Source of the DNA: Tetranychus cinnabarinus
Taxonomy: Eukaryota > Arthropoda > Arachnida > Trombidiformes > Tetranychidae
Assembly (NCBI GenBank): GCA_022266195.1
Contig: WHVY01000001.1
Span: 6,386,001-6,450,000, forward strand
Length of the DNA: 64,000 bases
Reading direction: 5' to 3'
In this document: piece by piece, positions 15,001 through 23,845 of the stretch
Layout of the letters: the number at the start of each line of letters is the position of its first letter
How positions within the stretch are numbered: position 1 is the stretch's first letter
Position numbers and translations under genes: made by a program
The notes under the pieces: model-generated
Databases searched by the model: none
The model's input: only the letters and a program-made list of their open reading frames with translations
Told to the model about the DNA's origin: nothing

Positions 15001-15666
15001 TGACACTGACTAACGAAGTTGCTTTCTTAAGTCATCTAAAGCTTGGAAATGTGTCGAGTCTAGTTGATCCAAGCGATTGGCACAAGTATATCTAAGGATG
15101 ATTTTGCATTAATATTGTAAATCGATTGTTGTATTTTCATGAGAAACTCAAATTAACTCAAACATTTGAAATGGCGTTACTGTTAAATAATGAATGATGG
15201 ACACTTACCTTGTTCACAGTTAGCACATCTTGTTTTGGCAAAATTTTTATAAAAATGTTCTTTACAATAAGGTAATCCATTACGAAGGTAACATTTAATT
15301 GATAGCATTGTTTTACATTCACGGCAAAAGAGACAGCCTAATGGGACAATAGACAATGATTAGAGGACACTTTCACAGTCACAGTTGAAATGAGAGGACA
15401 AAATGAAATAACAATCATAATTGAAAACATAAAGGCATTTTTTCAAAAAAAGTAAACCAAAAATAAAGCGAAATGAAAACATAAACATTGAAGATGGACA
15501 AGGTAATAATACGATGCAAAAAAGGTAACCACATACGGGAATGCCAACAGGTATGCCTTTCATTGTTGTATCCTAATTTAAGTATAATCCTATCTTGTAT
15601 TACATCTGAGCATCCATGGCATTTGGGTAAACTTGCTGGATTAAAGTTGAGTAAAGAGTTAGACAT
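1..15666 (-). CDS. Lim3: LIM-homeodomain transcription factor, Lim3 (LHX3/LHX4 class), 3' end beyond the window
   Basis: Seven coding exons on the minus strand: 15537-15666, 15209-15337, 9274-9369, 3989-4060, 3580-3725, 3434-3500 and 1-132 (open). All have AG/GT borders and matching phases, giving 257 residues so far. LIM domain 1 covers about residues 16-74 (CHGC, WHSRC, C-x2-C, YCKEH). LIM domain 2 covers about 81-136 (CANC, YHLEC, C-x2-C, VCKPDY). The homeodomain covers about 147-206 and ends in helix 3 with VWFQNRRAKEKRLKK. The homeodomain (SPKPARHVREQLS, TGLDMRVVQV) and the stretch DEFYLMED are diagnostic of Lim3/LHX3-4 rather than Lim1 or Lmx. The start ATG (context ACAAAAATG) lies shortly before the first LIM cysteine, as in the family. 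By family knowledge this is a nuclear factor specifying motor and interneurons with LDB/Chip and Islet partners. The downstream tail is Ser/Thr/Pro/Asn-rich. Introns of 5.8, 5.2 and 3.3 kb contrast with the compact neighbours and probably hold regulatory DNA. Confidence 0.93.
133..3433 (-). other. Lim3 last visible intron, 3.3 kb
   Basis: Non-coding by my reading. It is AT-rich with many purine-rich simple stretches (for example the GA tract near 2335-2361 and GATGAT runs near 1740-1765 and 2068-2085). I looked for an exon encoding the Trp/Tyr-Phe-Arg motif that follows the homeodomain in other Lim3 proteins and found none. Open frames here are short and low-complexity. Confidence 0.6.
4061..9273 (-). 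other. Lim3 intron, 5.2 kb
   Basis: Intron between the LIM-2 exons. It is AT-rich with many poly-A/T tracts. Minus-strand frames near 6540-7005 read as compositionally biased Phe/Leu/Ser strings over an A/G-rich plus strand and look like chance. No RNA gene or recognised element seen. Confidence 0.6.
9908..10119 (+). repeat. Partial extra copy of the adjacent foldback repeat unit
   Basis: Carries the same blocks as the neighbouring inverted repeat, in direct orientation relative to its left arm (10354-10510). Shared blocks include CGAAATATTGA followed by CTCGAAGTTGAAACTTC, a GTGACC-TTCAT(A/G)AAACTC block, and AATGTACTTA(C/T)TTCG followed by CAATAAA. Its first 60 bases also match the inner end of the right arm near 10946-11010. 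It is more diverged than the main arms match each other and looks like an older or partial insertion of the same family. Confidence 0.75.
10120..11573. repeat. Large imperfect inverted repeat (foldback/MITE-like) in a Lim3 intron
   Basis: Left arm about 10120-10745 and right arm about 10946-11573 are reverse complements with scattered substitutions and indels, around a spacer of about 200 bp. The outer ends match (ATTAGTATTTCGTATAAGTC at 10120 against its complement ending near 11572). Internal matches include the block around CAATCACACCATGGGACTCA (11361) against TGAGTCCCATGGTGTGATTG (about 10313), and CGAAGTTGAAACTTCG-type blocks that are themselves palindromic. No open frame resembling a transposase lies inside. 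A non-autonomous foldback element or a local inverted duplication is the best reading. Confidence 0.85.
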
Positions 15667-18314
15667 TTTTGTCAACAAATGAAATTCCGTCAATGTTGTA
15701 TCAATAATCCGTTGTTGTTACAATTTCATAAACACATGTTTGACATGTTTGTTGACAATCATTTAAACATAACAATTAGGAAACTGTTAAAGAGCAGAAT
15801 ATGAAGAGAAAGGAAAATGTAAATAATTGAAAGACACAAAAGTAAAGGTAACTTGTTATTGTTGTTTGGTGTTGATGTGCATCTCCTTTTAGCACAAGCA
15901 CAAAGTATAGGTACAAGAGTCACTGAGTAGTGATGAAAAGGAAATGACTTTTTTCTGTCTTCTTCTTCTTCTTTTTCTTTCTCTTCCTTATCTTCTTCCT
16001 TTTCACTTTCTCATCAGATTGTGTTTGCACGCGCATTCACATATAACTTCATAGCATCACTATCAGAATGATGATCAGAACTGGATGAGATTGATGACGA
16101 TGTTGGGAATGACGAATATGTGTTCACCAAAAAAAAACAAGTTACAATATTGATGCAAAAAACACTCAAAGTTGCGATAATGATGACTGGGAGTTTTTCA
16201 TGTTGTACATTTTATAGTGGATAAAAGGTAGGAGTGAAAGTTGAATGAGTTTGTTACCAGGAAAGTAAATGATAGTAAATGCAAGATATTATATATTTAC
16301 CAGGAAAAGCTTATAGAATCATGAGTTGAAAAGAGTTTCAAGTTTTGTCTGTAAACCATGAAAGGTAGAGACAACAAATGGACACAAAAGTATCAAATTA
16401 AAGTCATTATTATAATCAATTTTTGATACCAAGGGATGGGTCAAGGTGAAAGCTGATTGACTATCAAACCTCAACAAGTCTCAACATCTTGCATCAGCAT
16501 TTCAACAAATCTTTTGTACTTTGTTTTTTAAACTGGACTTTGTTGCTGCTTCAATCGGTTTGACCAGTCAAACTGCATTGTCAACCTTTAAATGGTCCCT
16601 GGCAACCTCAAAATCATCTGTACTTGAGTCAGTTTTTTGTTTCTCTCTTTTTCCTCATTTCACCGAGTTCTTTGCATGTTTCTCACTCCCAGTTTAGGAT
16701 GATGATAAAAGGGAGTTGTTTGACTTTGTCTGTTATTGTATTGATAATACTTTGTGTGTCTACTTTGGGCTCAAATGGATCCATCAATAGTAATGTTAAC
16801 ATTTTCATGTATTAATTTTTTCCTCCTCTTTTTGTGCCTTTGCCTATGGATGAGTTACTGACTGGACAGAATGATAATGTTCATAAAACCATGAAACAAA
16901 AAAAAGTGTTGCTCATTCAACCTTACACTTAACATTTTGGGATGTGTTATTGTCTTACCAACAATGAATAAATACATAAAAAAAAGTTATTCCCGTTTTG
17001 GTCCATTTTTCAGGTTCTTTTATTTTTACTTCTTTCTGCTTGCCTTTCTCAGTCAATTTCAACTCATTTTAATGGCTCAATTGTTTGCCAAATTAATTAT
17101 TGATTTGATTAATAAAAATGATAACTTTGAAAATGTCTGACAGGCAAAAATTTATACAAAACTGGTTCAAATGTTAAGTCTCGAGTCGAGTCTTGTTTTA
17201 CGTTTGTTGCTTCATTTTTTGTGCTTTTTAATTGTTTTTCAATTTGCTTTTTACCTTTGATCACAATTTACATTTTCAAAATTAATTGTTGATTGAAGTT
17301 GGTTAAATTTGATGTAAAACATGGTTAAGGTTTAAGATGATCTAAATTGTACAAGAAAACATTGTTTGCTTGTTGGTTTACATGAATTTTTTAATATCTT
17401 TTCTTTGGAAGCGATTTTATTCTTCGTCTTCTTCCTTCTTATCTTCATTCATCTTCTTGGGTGGAGACTGGGTGAGAGTGAGATCAAGTAAAGTATACAA
17501 AAGGGTGTAACTTGACTGACTCAGGGGGAGGATGAACTCTTATATATGGATCTGAGTTCATCTACTCTCTGTGAGTACAAAAGTGATTTGAGTAAAAGCA
17601 TTTTAACGTGATTAGTTTTATCCCTTTTTTTGCTGCCTTTTTTCCTCTCTTTTCAGTCTCTCTATTGATTTTTATAGTAACAAATGTCTCTCTTCATCTC
17701 TCTTCCTTCATCTTCCTATCTTCATTCATCTTCACTTTTAGTTTTCATCTTAATTCACTTGCTTTTGTTTCTCCTAATTTCATATTTTCCTATTTCATGC
17801 TCATTTGTTCAGTTTTTGTTTTTCCTTCTTACTCTTGTTTTGCTCAATATTTCGTTCTTATATTGTCATTTCATCTTTTAGTGTTAAATTATTCATTTGA
17901 ATCAATTCTTGTTTTGTAATTAAACTGTTATTTCTAACATTTTATCGGTTTTTGGCTTCGAATTGAATAAAATATTGAAATTGAACAAGAATAATATTGA
18001 ATCGAATTTGTATTTGTATTTTGCGCTAAAATTTATCATAGTTTTGATTGAGTGTAGGAGATGGCGCTAGGCTCGTTTATTACAATTTGTTCGATTTTTA
18101 AGTTTTCTCTCGTTGAGATTTTTAGATTCAATTGTTGATCAAATTTTCTTAATTTTTTGCTGTTTTTTGACAATAATTTTCTCAGTGTTTAGCTTTAATT
18201 TTGACAGTTTATTAGTGTACTTCTGTTGAAAGCAGATTTGTATCAGTATCAATTGTGCTTCTCTTTTTTTACAGTTTTAATTCCGTTCTGGTCATCGTTT
18301 TAAATTTTTTCATC
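15667..18314. other. Intergenic region upstream of Lim3 and of the coiled-coil gene
   Basis: About 2.6 kb between divergent genes (Lim3 to the left, the 18.3-kb gene to the right). It should hold both promoters. It contains GA/CT-rich stretches, a hairpin around a TATATA core at 17531-17562, and pyrimidine-rich frames near 17608-17919 that look like chance. No conserved coding exon was recognised. A non-coding 5' exon of Lim3 could be here but I cannot place it. Confidence 0.5.
17531..17562. promoter_or_regulatory. Perfect 9-bp hairpin flanking a TATATA core
   Basis: GATGAACTC (17531-17539) and GAGTTCATC (17554-17562) are exact reverse complements around a 14-nt loop containing TATATATGG. 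It lies about 750 bp before the coiled-coil gene and about 1.9 kb upstream of the Lim3 start. It could be a TATA-type core promoter or a dimer-binding site. The function is inference. Confidence 0.3.
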
Positions 18315-19451
18315 ATGGATCTTTTGGGTAAAGTTTATGAATTGCTCACTGTTCAAATTAACGGAGTAAGAAACGATTTGGAGGAAATTACTCGTTCAAG
18401 TGCCATGGATTTTTTCCAGGCGGAGTGTTTACGAAAAAATGTTGAAAGCGATGTTTCGTGTTTATTGTCGGAGAGAGAAAGCTTTTCCATTGAAAATTTT
18501 GAAGAACTTCTGACTCGTGTTAATTTTCTTGTTAAAGAGGTTGAAAATTTACTTAAAACGCATTCCATGTGCATTCTTTTAAAGCCTGTGGTGACCAAGG
18601 AAAAGAAAAATTCAGACGAACAAATGAAAAAGATGAAAAATGAATTGGCTCATCAACTTCAAAATCATAGTTTTTTTAATGGCAAGGGTGATCGACATGC
18701 AAAGGCAGCAACACTTCAAGATATTGAAAATCGTGTTGCAGCTCGAAAGCAGTATATTGAAGCGGCGGAGAAAGAATTTTTCAACCGAGCTGTTTCGAAT
18801 GAATCAAAGAGACGAACCATTCAAAGATTGAAAAAAGAAGCTGAGAGTTTGAAAAAGATTCAGAAAAAATCTTTCGCTAAAGATTATAAAGAGGAAATGG
18901 ATGCAGCTGAACTCAACAGTAAACAACTGGATGAAGTAATTTTTGCAAGAAAATATGAACATGACGCTGTCTATCAAAATTTCGAACGAATTCTGCAGCT
19001 CAAATTCAACATTGACGAGATCAGAATCAAAATTGAAGGTATGGTAGAGCAAATTCAACAAAAGGAGAATATTTTGAAACAAGAAAAGGCCGAATTAAAT
19101 CGCTTAACAAATCAAGAAAAATTGGTCGAAGATGATATAAGACAAATAGCGGGTGCTTTAGATTCTGATATGTCACAATTAAGGAATCACAATCAAGCCT
19201 TAAATGAGTCTATCAAACAATATGTTCATCAAATAGAGCTTACAGCCCAAGAGAATAAGCAGCTTCAATTTTCATCAGAATCTATCGATTCGCAAATTCG
19301 GCTTGTTGAACGAGAATTCGCTGCTTGGAAAGCTAGTCTTGATAATCAATCTGACGAAAGTGACGATGAAATGAAAGATCTAGAAACCGAAATTCATGAA
19401 CTTCAAACTAAACTAGCAGAAATGAAAAAAGCCATGTCCAAATCAAAGTAA
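18315..19451 (+). CDS. Coiled-coil protein of unknown function (378 aa)
   Basis: Single-exon frame starting at the ATG after CATC at 18315; the longer frame upstream is a hydrophobic low-quality extension and was not used. The product is rich in Lys, Glu, Gln and Leu. From about residue 100 it is almost entirely heptad-like, interrupted by a few breaks, with an acidic stretch near the C-terminus (SDESDDEMKDLETE) and a lysine-rich end. The first 90 residues form a more globular helical segment. No enzyme motif, signal peptide or membrane segment is visible. The length and architecture recall cytoskeletal, kinetochore or centriolar coiled-coil proteins, but I do not recognise the family. The next gene follows on the same strand after 545 bp. 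Confidence 0.8.
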   Translation: MDLLGKVYELLTVQINGVRNDLEEITRSSAMDFFQAECLRKNVESDVSCLLSERESFSIENFEELLTRVNFLVKEVENLLKTHSMCILLKPVVTKEKKNSDEQMKKMKNELAHQLQNHSFFNGKGDRHAKAATLQDIENRVAARKQYIEAAEKEFFNRAVSNESKRRTIQRLKKEAESLKKIQKKSFAKDYKEEMDAAELNSKQLDEVIFARKYEHDAVYQNFERILQLKFNIDEIRIKIEGMVEQIQQKENILKQEKAELNRLTNQEKLVEDDIRQIAGALDSDMSQLRNHNQALNESIKQYVHQIELTAQENKQLQFSSESIDSQIRLVEREFAAWKASLDNQSDESDDEMKDLETEIHELQTKLAEMKKAMSKSK

Positions 19452-19996
19452 TTTTTTTTCCAAATTTTCAATTATTTTTCTTTAAAGAAAACACTTTATC
19501 AAATTGTTAATTGTTTATTTTGTCAATCAAATCAAATTTTTTCTCTATTATGATTTTATTTCAATCAATTATTAAATCGAACTTAACTACAAAATTTTAC
19601 AAATTGTGTTGAATTTCCATTCAAATAGGCGCCTTCTGGTGTCGCCTTGGTTACTCAGATTACCAGTTGTTTAGGAAAAGCTTGACCAATGCAATGAATC
19701 AATTACATTTCTGTTTCAATTCGATTAATTTATATAATTTAAAGTTTATTTGCTGTTAATTATTTATCCCGAAACTGATGTTTTAGTGCCACTTTCTATT
19801 TGATTCTGAGTTCTCTTATTATCATCTGACTTCACTTGGAAATCTTGCTTTGACTTGCAATCTTGGAATGCATCTTTTCCATTCTATTCTCGTTTTTTTT
19901 CTAACTTGTTATTAAGTGATCATTTCGTTCTTATTCTTAATCAATTCGCTTCTAAATTAATCCCAATTTCTTTGAGTTTTCACTTATTTTTAAAGT
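19452..19996 (+). other. Intergenic spacer before the zinc-finger gene
   Basis: 545 bp of AT-rich sequence between two plus-strand genes, with several T-rich runs and an ATTAAA near 19571 that could serve the upstream gene. Promoter of the downstream gene presumed. No conserved element recognised. Confidence 0.5.
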
Positions 19997-21496
19997 ATGA
20001 AAGTTTGTGAAAAGTGTCTTAAAGAATTCTCAGCTCAATCCAACTTGAGTCGTCATCTTAGGCAGATTCATGGGGAACCTCCAAAACATTCACACTCTCT
20101 TATATGTCCGCTTTGTGATGACTCATTAACACGCGAGAAATATTTTCTAGCTCATTTAAGACACAACCATGATTTGACCATTGATGAGAGGCAGTTATAT
20201 TTCAACACAGAAGATGGTAAGTCTAATCTGTCTAGGTTAATGGCTATCTGTTTTTAGCTTAGCTAAGCTTCAGCTCTTGTCAAATATATTATACATTCTT
20301 ACATTTAATTTCTTTTACTAAATTGTTTGTGTTTTATACTATTTTTGTTCTCAGAATTTTATAAATGGAAAATTTTGATGGAAAAATCAACCGCAAGTTA
20401 CTATCGGAAAGATCGATCTAAGAAGGACAGCAAACAAAAGACCATGTATTTTACTTGTAATCGATCTGGAAGCTATTCTCCCAAACAAGAAAGAAAAAGA
20501 CGTTTAAGGGCTCAAGGCAGTCGTAAAATCAACCGTACATGTCCAGCAAAATTAATTGTTACTAAAAATAATGCATCAGGCCAATTATCGGTATATTTTA
20601 TTCCTACACATGTTGGACATGAAACTGATTTAAAACATCTAAACCTTCATAAAGAAGACAGACTGAAGATTGCCAAAAAGCTTGAAATGGGAGTCGATAG
20701 AAATCAACTTTTATCTAAGATCCGTGAATCACTTTCTTCCACGAGCCCTCAGCGTTTGCATATGATTACAGTTAAAGATTTAAGGAACATTAAAGACAAG
20801 TGTACCAAGACCCGGGAAGAAATTCAGGCAGAAAGTCAACAAGAAAGACATTTACTTTTAACCCCAGCTATGGTTACAACTGGAGAAATGGAATCATCTA
20901 ATGTTGAAGTTGTAACAGCTGATAATGTAACTGATTTTGATGTCCAAATTGACGGTGAAATTCAAATGGAAGAGGACGGTTCTATTTTGTTCGAACAAAA
21001 TGGTAATGAACAACCTGAAGATCGTGCTCGTCTTGTTGAAAATATTATGAAAAATTTAGACAATGAGATTCCAATCGAAACATTAAATAATATAAAAGAG
21101 CTTATAGAAACTGCCAAACAAAAAAATAAATGCGTTGTTGACATGGGAGTACCGATTACTCGATGTGGCAGGCGAATGGTACCAACTCAAGCCAAATCTA
21201 AAACTGCAATGACAATAGTTCCATCCACTTCACCAGCTTCTAGATTAAGAAAAATTCTTCCTAAACCATCTTTAGATCAAACAGACTCTTCAAAAGTAAA
21301 TTCATCTCATCCGATTGAAACAAACCTCAATGAAACCTCAAATGAAGCAACTCTCGCCTCAACAATTTTAAACCATGAAGCAAATAACCATAACAATGAG
21401 AATCCATCTTCTTTGCAATTAATTGATGTTCCAGCAGATTCTCAGATCCGAAGGATCAATCAATCCTGTTTCATTATAATACCAGCAACAAAATGA
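19997..21496 (+). CDS. C2H2 zinc-finger protein with a CARF/MULE-like (WRKY-GCM1 fold) DNA-binding domain
   Basis: Two exons, 19997-20216 and 20355-21496, joined in phase 1 (GTAAGT donor, TTCTCAG acceptor), 453 residues. The first exon encodes two C2H2 fingers of C-x2-C-x12-H-x4-H form (residues about 4-25 and the CPLC...HLRHNH finger). The second starts with FYKWKILMEKSTASYY and carries a zinc-cluster pattern: F-x-C-NRSG, then CPAKL, then THVGH (C..C..H-x2-H), followed by a helical segment (IAKKLEMGV, ITVKDLRNI). This arrangement is typical of arthropod proteins annotated as calcium-responsive-transcription-factor-like and of Mutator-type transposase N-termini. No catalytic transposase domain or SWIM finger follows. 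The remaining half is acidic and low-complexity. A sequence-specific nuclear DNA-binding protein, probably a domesticated element, is inferred. Confidence 0.8.
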
Positions 21497-21592
21497 GACA
21501 ACATAATTATATTGTAAATCTATTTCTTGTATCAAGATATAATAAGTTTAAGCGATATAACCCCAAAGAATAGATCACTATCGTGCTGATCG

Positions 21593-21598
21593 AATAAA
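21593..21598 (+). terminator. Polyadenylation signal AATAAA of the zinc-finger gene
   Basis: AATAAA about 100 bases after the stop at 21496, in the short convergent interval shared with ELOF1. Confidence 0.55.
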
Positions 21599-21752
21599 AC
21601 GAATCTGGATAAAGTTATATTTTTAGAAGATTGAAAACAAATCAATCTTGACTATGTGCTTGTACCTATTTTGGACCTTTGAACATATATACATATATAC
21701 ATACAACTTCATAAATAATTATATCACTTTGTTGTTAATGAATCAAACTGTT

Positions 21753-21758
21753 TTTATT
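21753..21758 (-). terminator. Polyadenylation signal AATAAA of ELOF1
   Basis: TTTATT on the plus strand, 60 bases past the ELOF1 stop codon. Confidence 0.55.
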
Positions 21759-21817
21759 AAATATGAAAAAAAAAGATCATAAGGTGTTACAAAATTTTGT
21801 ACGAGTGAAGGTCAATT

Positions 21818-22069
21818 TTAAGAGTTAACTGTCTCACAGGCGTCGATCCATTCAGAATACACATCAATGGCTTCAGAAAGGTAATTAATAGTCGTTTGAA
21901 AGTCTTCAGAACAAATTCGGCAGACAATTTTGCCTATATTCCTGTTGCGGTCCATCTTTACTTCACAGCTTTTCTCGTGATTACAAAAGGGACAGTTGAA
22001 TTGTACGTCCAATGGTTCAATAGCTTTTCTTGCTGTTGGAGCTTTCCTTTTACTCTTTCTCTTGGCCAT
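21818..22069 (-). CDS. ELOF1: Transcription elongation factor 1 homolog (ELOF1)
   Basis: Single exon, 83 residues, the usual family length. The start is the ATG giving MAKRKSKRK; the open frame extends a little upstream but the basic KRKSKRK head is the conserved N-terminus. A zinc ribbon is visible: CPFC near residue 26-29 and CRIC near residue 51-54, with the conserved NHEKSC, VKMDR and YLSEAIDVYSEWIDACE blocks. By family knowledge it binds elongating RNA polymerase II and supports transcription-coupled repair. It is divergent with the SOSS-B gene, with 416 bp between the two start codons. Very secure identification. Confidence 0.97.
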   Translation of the reverse strand: MAKRKSKRKAPTARKAIEPLDVQFNCPFCNHEKSCEVKMDRNRNIGKIVCRICSEDFQTTINYLSEAIDVYSEWIDACETVNS

Positions 22070-22485
22070 GTTTGTAGAGACACAGAAACAAAACAAGGAT
22101 CAAAAAATAACAAGTGTTAAATTAATGAAAAAACGTAGATTGATAGGTCAGTGGACACTAAACACGAACGACAATTTGAAATGACACTTCCAGAAGTGGG
22201 AAAAAATATGAATAGATGAATGAAAACAGGCGATAAAAGCCAAAGTTTGTTTACAGCATGAGATCTTCAAAAATACTGCTAACGGGTAGGTAAACCAGTA
22301 GAGGGCGAGTCTCTTTTTTAAGAAGCTTTGCTTTTAAGCTTCTTTCTTTTTCAAATAAGAGGTTTAGGCTTCCAAGACTGGAGGCTTTAAGGGATCGTTA
22401 AATAACATTTTTCTGTAAGAGTTTTGTCTTCAGGCCATCCATAGATTTTGCTTTAGGTCACTTTTATTCAATTTCACATAAAGTC
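22070..22485. promoter_or_regulatory. Divergent promoter region between ELOF1 and SOSS-B
   Basis: 416 bp separate the ELOF1 ATG (minus) and the SOSS-B ATG (plus), so both promoters and 5' UTRs must fit here. A short direct/inverted motif set around AAGCTT is visible at 22320-22345 (AAGAAGCTTTGCTTTTAAGCTTCTT is a near palindrome). No clear TATA box. The shared promoter is inference from spacing. Confidence 0.55.
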
Positions 22486-23043
22486 ATGGAGTATACGCTT
22501 GTTCGTGATATGAAGCCTGGTCTTAAAAATATTAATCTTCAATTTGTCGTTTTAGATGTTGGTGAGTAATTTAATTCAAACCTATTAGATCTTACTCTTT
22601 ACTCGTCTTGTAATTATTTTGTATTTTTTTGTCAACCAGGTCAAGGAAGTATAACCAAAGATGGACATAAAGTTCGAACATGTAAGATAGCTGATAAAAC
22701 AGGATCCATTAATCTCTCTGTCTGGGATGAACCTGGCAATTATCTTAATCCTGGAGATATTTGTAAATTGAGCAAAGGGTATTTTTACTTGATTGATCTC
22801 TTAAATTTATTTGCCTTCATTTGGACACAGTGTCTTTAATTACTCTTTTTTCTTGGTAATTTTGGTTCTTGGTTTCATTTAAAATTTAGATATGCTTCCG
22901 TGTGGAAAGGATGCTTAACTCTCTATACGGGAAAAGGTGGAGAAATTCAGAAAATTGGTGAATTTTGCATGAGCTTCTCAGAAATACCAAACTTAAGTGA
23001 TCCTAACCCTGAGTATGCACCTCAGATGGCCAAAAGAAGTTGA
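22486..23043 (+). CDS. NABP: SOSS complex subunit B (single-stranded DNA-binding protein, OB fold)
   Basis: Three exons, 22486-22561, 22640-22778 and 22890-23043, phases 1 and 2, total 122 residues. Conserved family blocks are present: KPGLKN near the N-terminus, KDGHKVRTCKIADKTGSI, SVWDEPGN, GDICKLSKGYASVWKGCLTLYTG, and IGEFCM..SEIPN.S.PNPEY. The protein is a compact OB-fold and stops shortly after the PNPEY block. The long Pro/Ser tail of vertebrate NABP1/2 is absent. In other animals it binds ssDNA with INTS3 and INIP during double-strand break repair. An ATTAAA lies at 23104-23109. Confidence 0.96.
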
Positions 23044-23416
23044 CTTGTAATTGATCGCTCAATCGATATTTATGTACTTAAACAATTTTATTGTCTTGTT
23101 ACAATTAAAATTTAAACTCATCTAAATTGAATTTTTCATTTTTCCTTCGATTTGGAACAAATTTGAATTTGATTTACCCGCAGCTTTATAGCTTTGATGG
23201 ATACTGCCATCTCTTATTCCTTTTATCCAAACCCAGTTGTAAACATTTTTCATCCAATTTTCAAAGTCAAATTGTGTTTTGTGCAAATTAATTTTAGTGA
23301 CCTGTGTTTGATTCGTAAGGTAATTATCGATTTTCATCTTGTTTAATTTTTCATTATTCACCCCTGCTTCTTTCAAATCGCTCTTTTGTCTTTTTAGTTT
23401 AGTAATCAAATCCAAA

Positions 23417-23701
23417 ATGTTACCAAGATTGGTCAATATGCGATACTTGGCTAAGGGTCTTCCTAAACGATCCATTTCAACAAGCACAGTCAATTACCGT
23501 AGGAATTCAGACTTCAGATTCGTTGGAACCTCTCAAGAGAACATTGAAGAAATTGAAGCAATTTGGTTTCCTTACTATTTCACCATTGCAATGGGAGTTT
23601 TTTCATTAAGTTCATACGCTTATTACATGTATTACCAGTCTCGGGCTGGTGAGAGATTTGCTGCTATTGAGCTGGAAGCCAAGACTCCGAAAAAAGAGTA
23701 A
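23417..23701 (+). CDS. Small single-pass membrane protein, probably mitochondrial (94 aa)
   Basis: The frame starts at ATG 23417 (context CCAAAATG), 18 bases after a strong pyrimidine-tract acceptor (CTTTTTAG ending at 23398). A 5' UTR intron with donor near 23319 (AAG/GTAATT) is likely, which explains why upstream in-frame codons are ignored. The N-terminus is basic and hydroxylated without acids (residues 1-29, with RSISTSTVNYRR), a typical mitochondrial targeting sequence. Residues about 50-73 form one aromatic-rich transmembrane segment, followed by a short charged tail ending TPKKE. The size and layout fit an accessory subunit of a respiratory complex or another small inner-membrane protein, but I do not recognise the family. 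Confidence 0.7.
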   Translation: MLPRLVNMRYLAKGLPKRSISTSTVNYRRNSDFRFVGTSQENIEEIEAIWFPYYFTIAMGVFSLSSYAYYMYYQSRAGERFAAIELEAKTPKKE

Positions 23702-23774
23702 TATTGTTATAGTCAAATCTTTTTATTTGTATAAATTAACATTATCAAGGAATTTAGAAAAAGTGAGACTTCGT

Positions 23775-23780
23775 TTTATT
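23775..23780 (-). terminator. Polyadenylation signal AATAAA of mLST8
   Basis: TTTATT on the plus strand, 66 bases past the mLST8 stop. It lies within the probable 3' UTR of the convergent small membrane-protein gene. Confidence 0.5.
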
Positions 23781-23845
23781 GGAAATAATTAAAAGAAACA
23801 TGCTTAAAAGTTGATTTTGTGACTTCAAATCATGTTCTAGATTCT

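Larger units (their letters stand above)
9370..15208 (-). other. Lim3 intron, 5.8 kb, containing a foldback repeat
   Basis: Intron between the exon carrying the end of LIM-1 and the exon carrying most of LIM-2. It holds the repeat cluster at 9908-11573 (listed separately). The rest (11574-15208) is AT-rich with no convincing coding exon. The short frames near 12680-13740 have no recognisable composition or splice context. Confidence 0.6.
21497..21817. other. Convergent 3' interval between the zinc-finger gene and ELOF1
   Basis: 321 bp of AT-rich sequence. It holds a plus-strand AATAAA (21593) and a minus-strand AATAAA (complement at 21753-21758). A short ATACATATATACAT repeat lies near 21685-21705. 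No gene seen. Confidence 0.6.

Noticed and set aside
17608..17919. Hydrophobic plus-strand frames of 65-103 codons
   Set aside because: Composition follows the T/C-rich DNA; no charged residues, no plausible gene structure; membrane-like appearance is an artefact.
23122..23493. Minus-strand open frame of 123 codons antisense to the small mitochondrial-type gene
   Set aside because: Its 5' part overlaps coding sequence of a better-supported plus-strand gene, there is no homology I recognise, and the region reads well as 5' UTR plus intron of the plus-strand gene.
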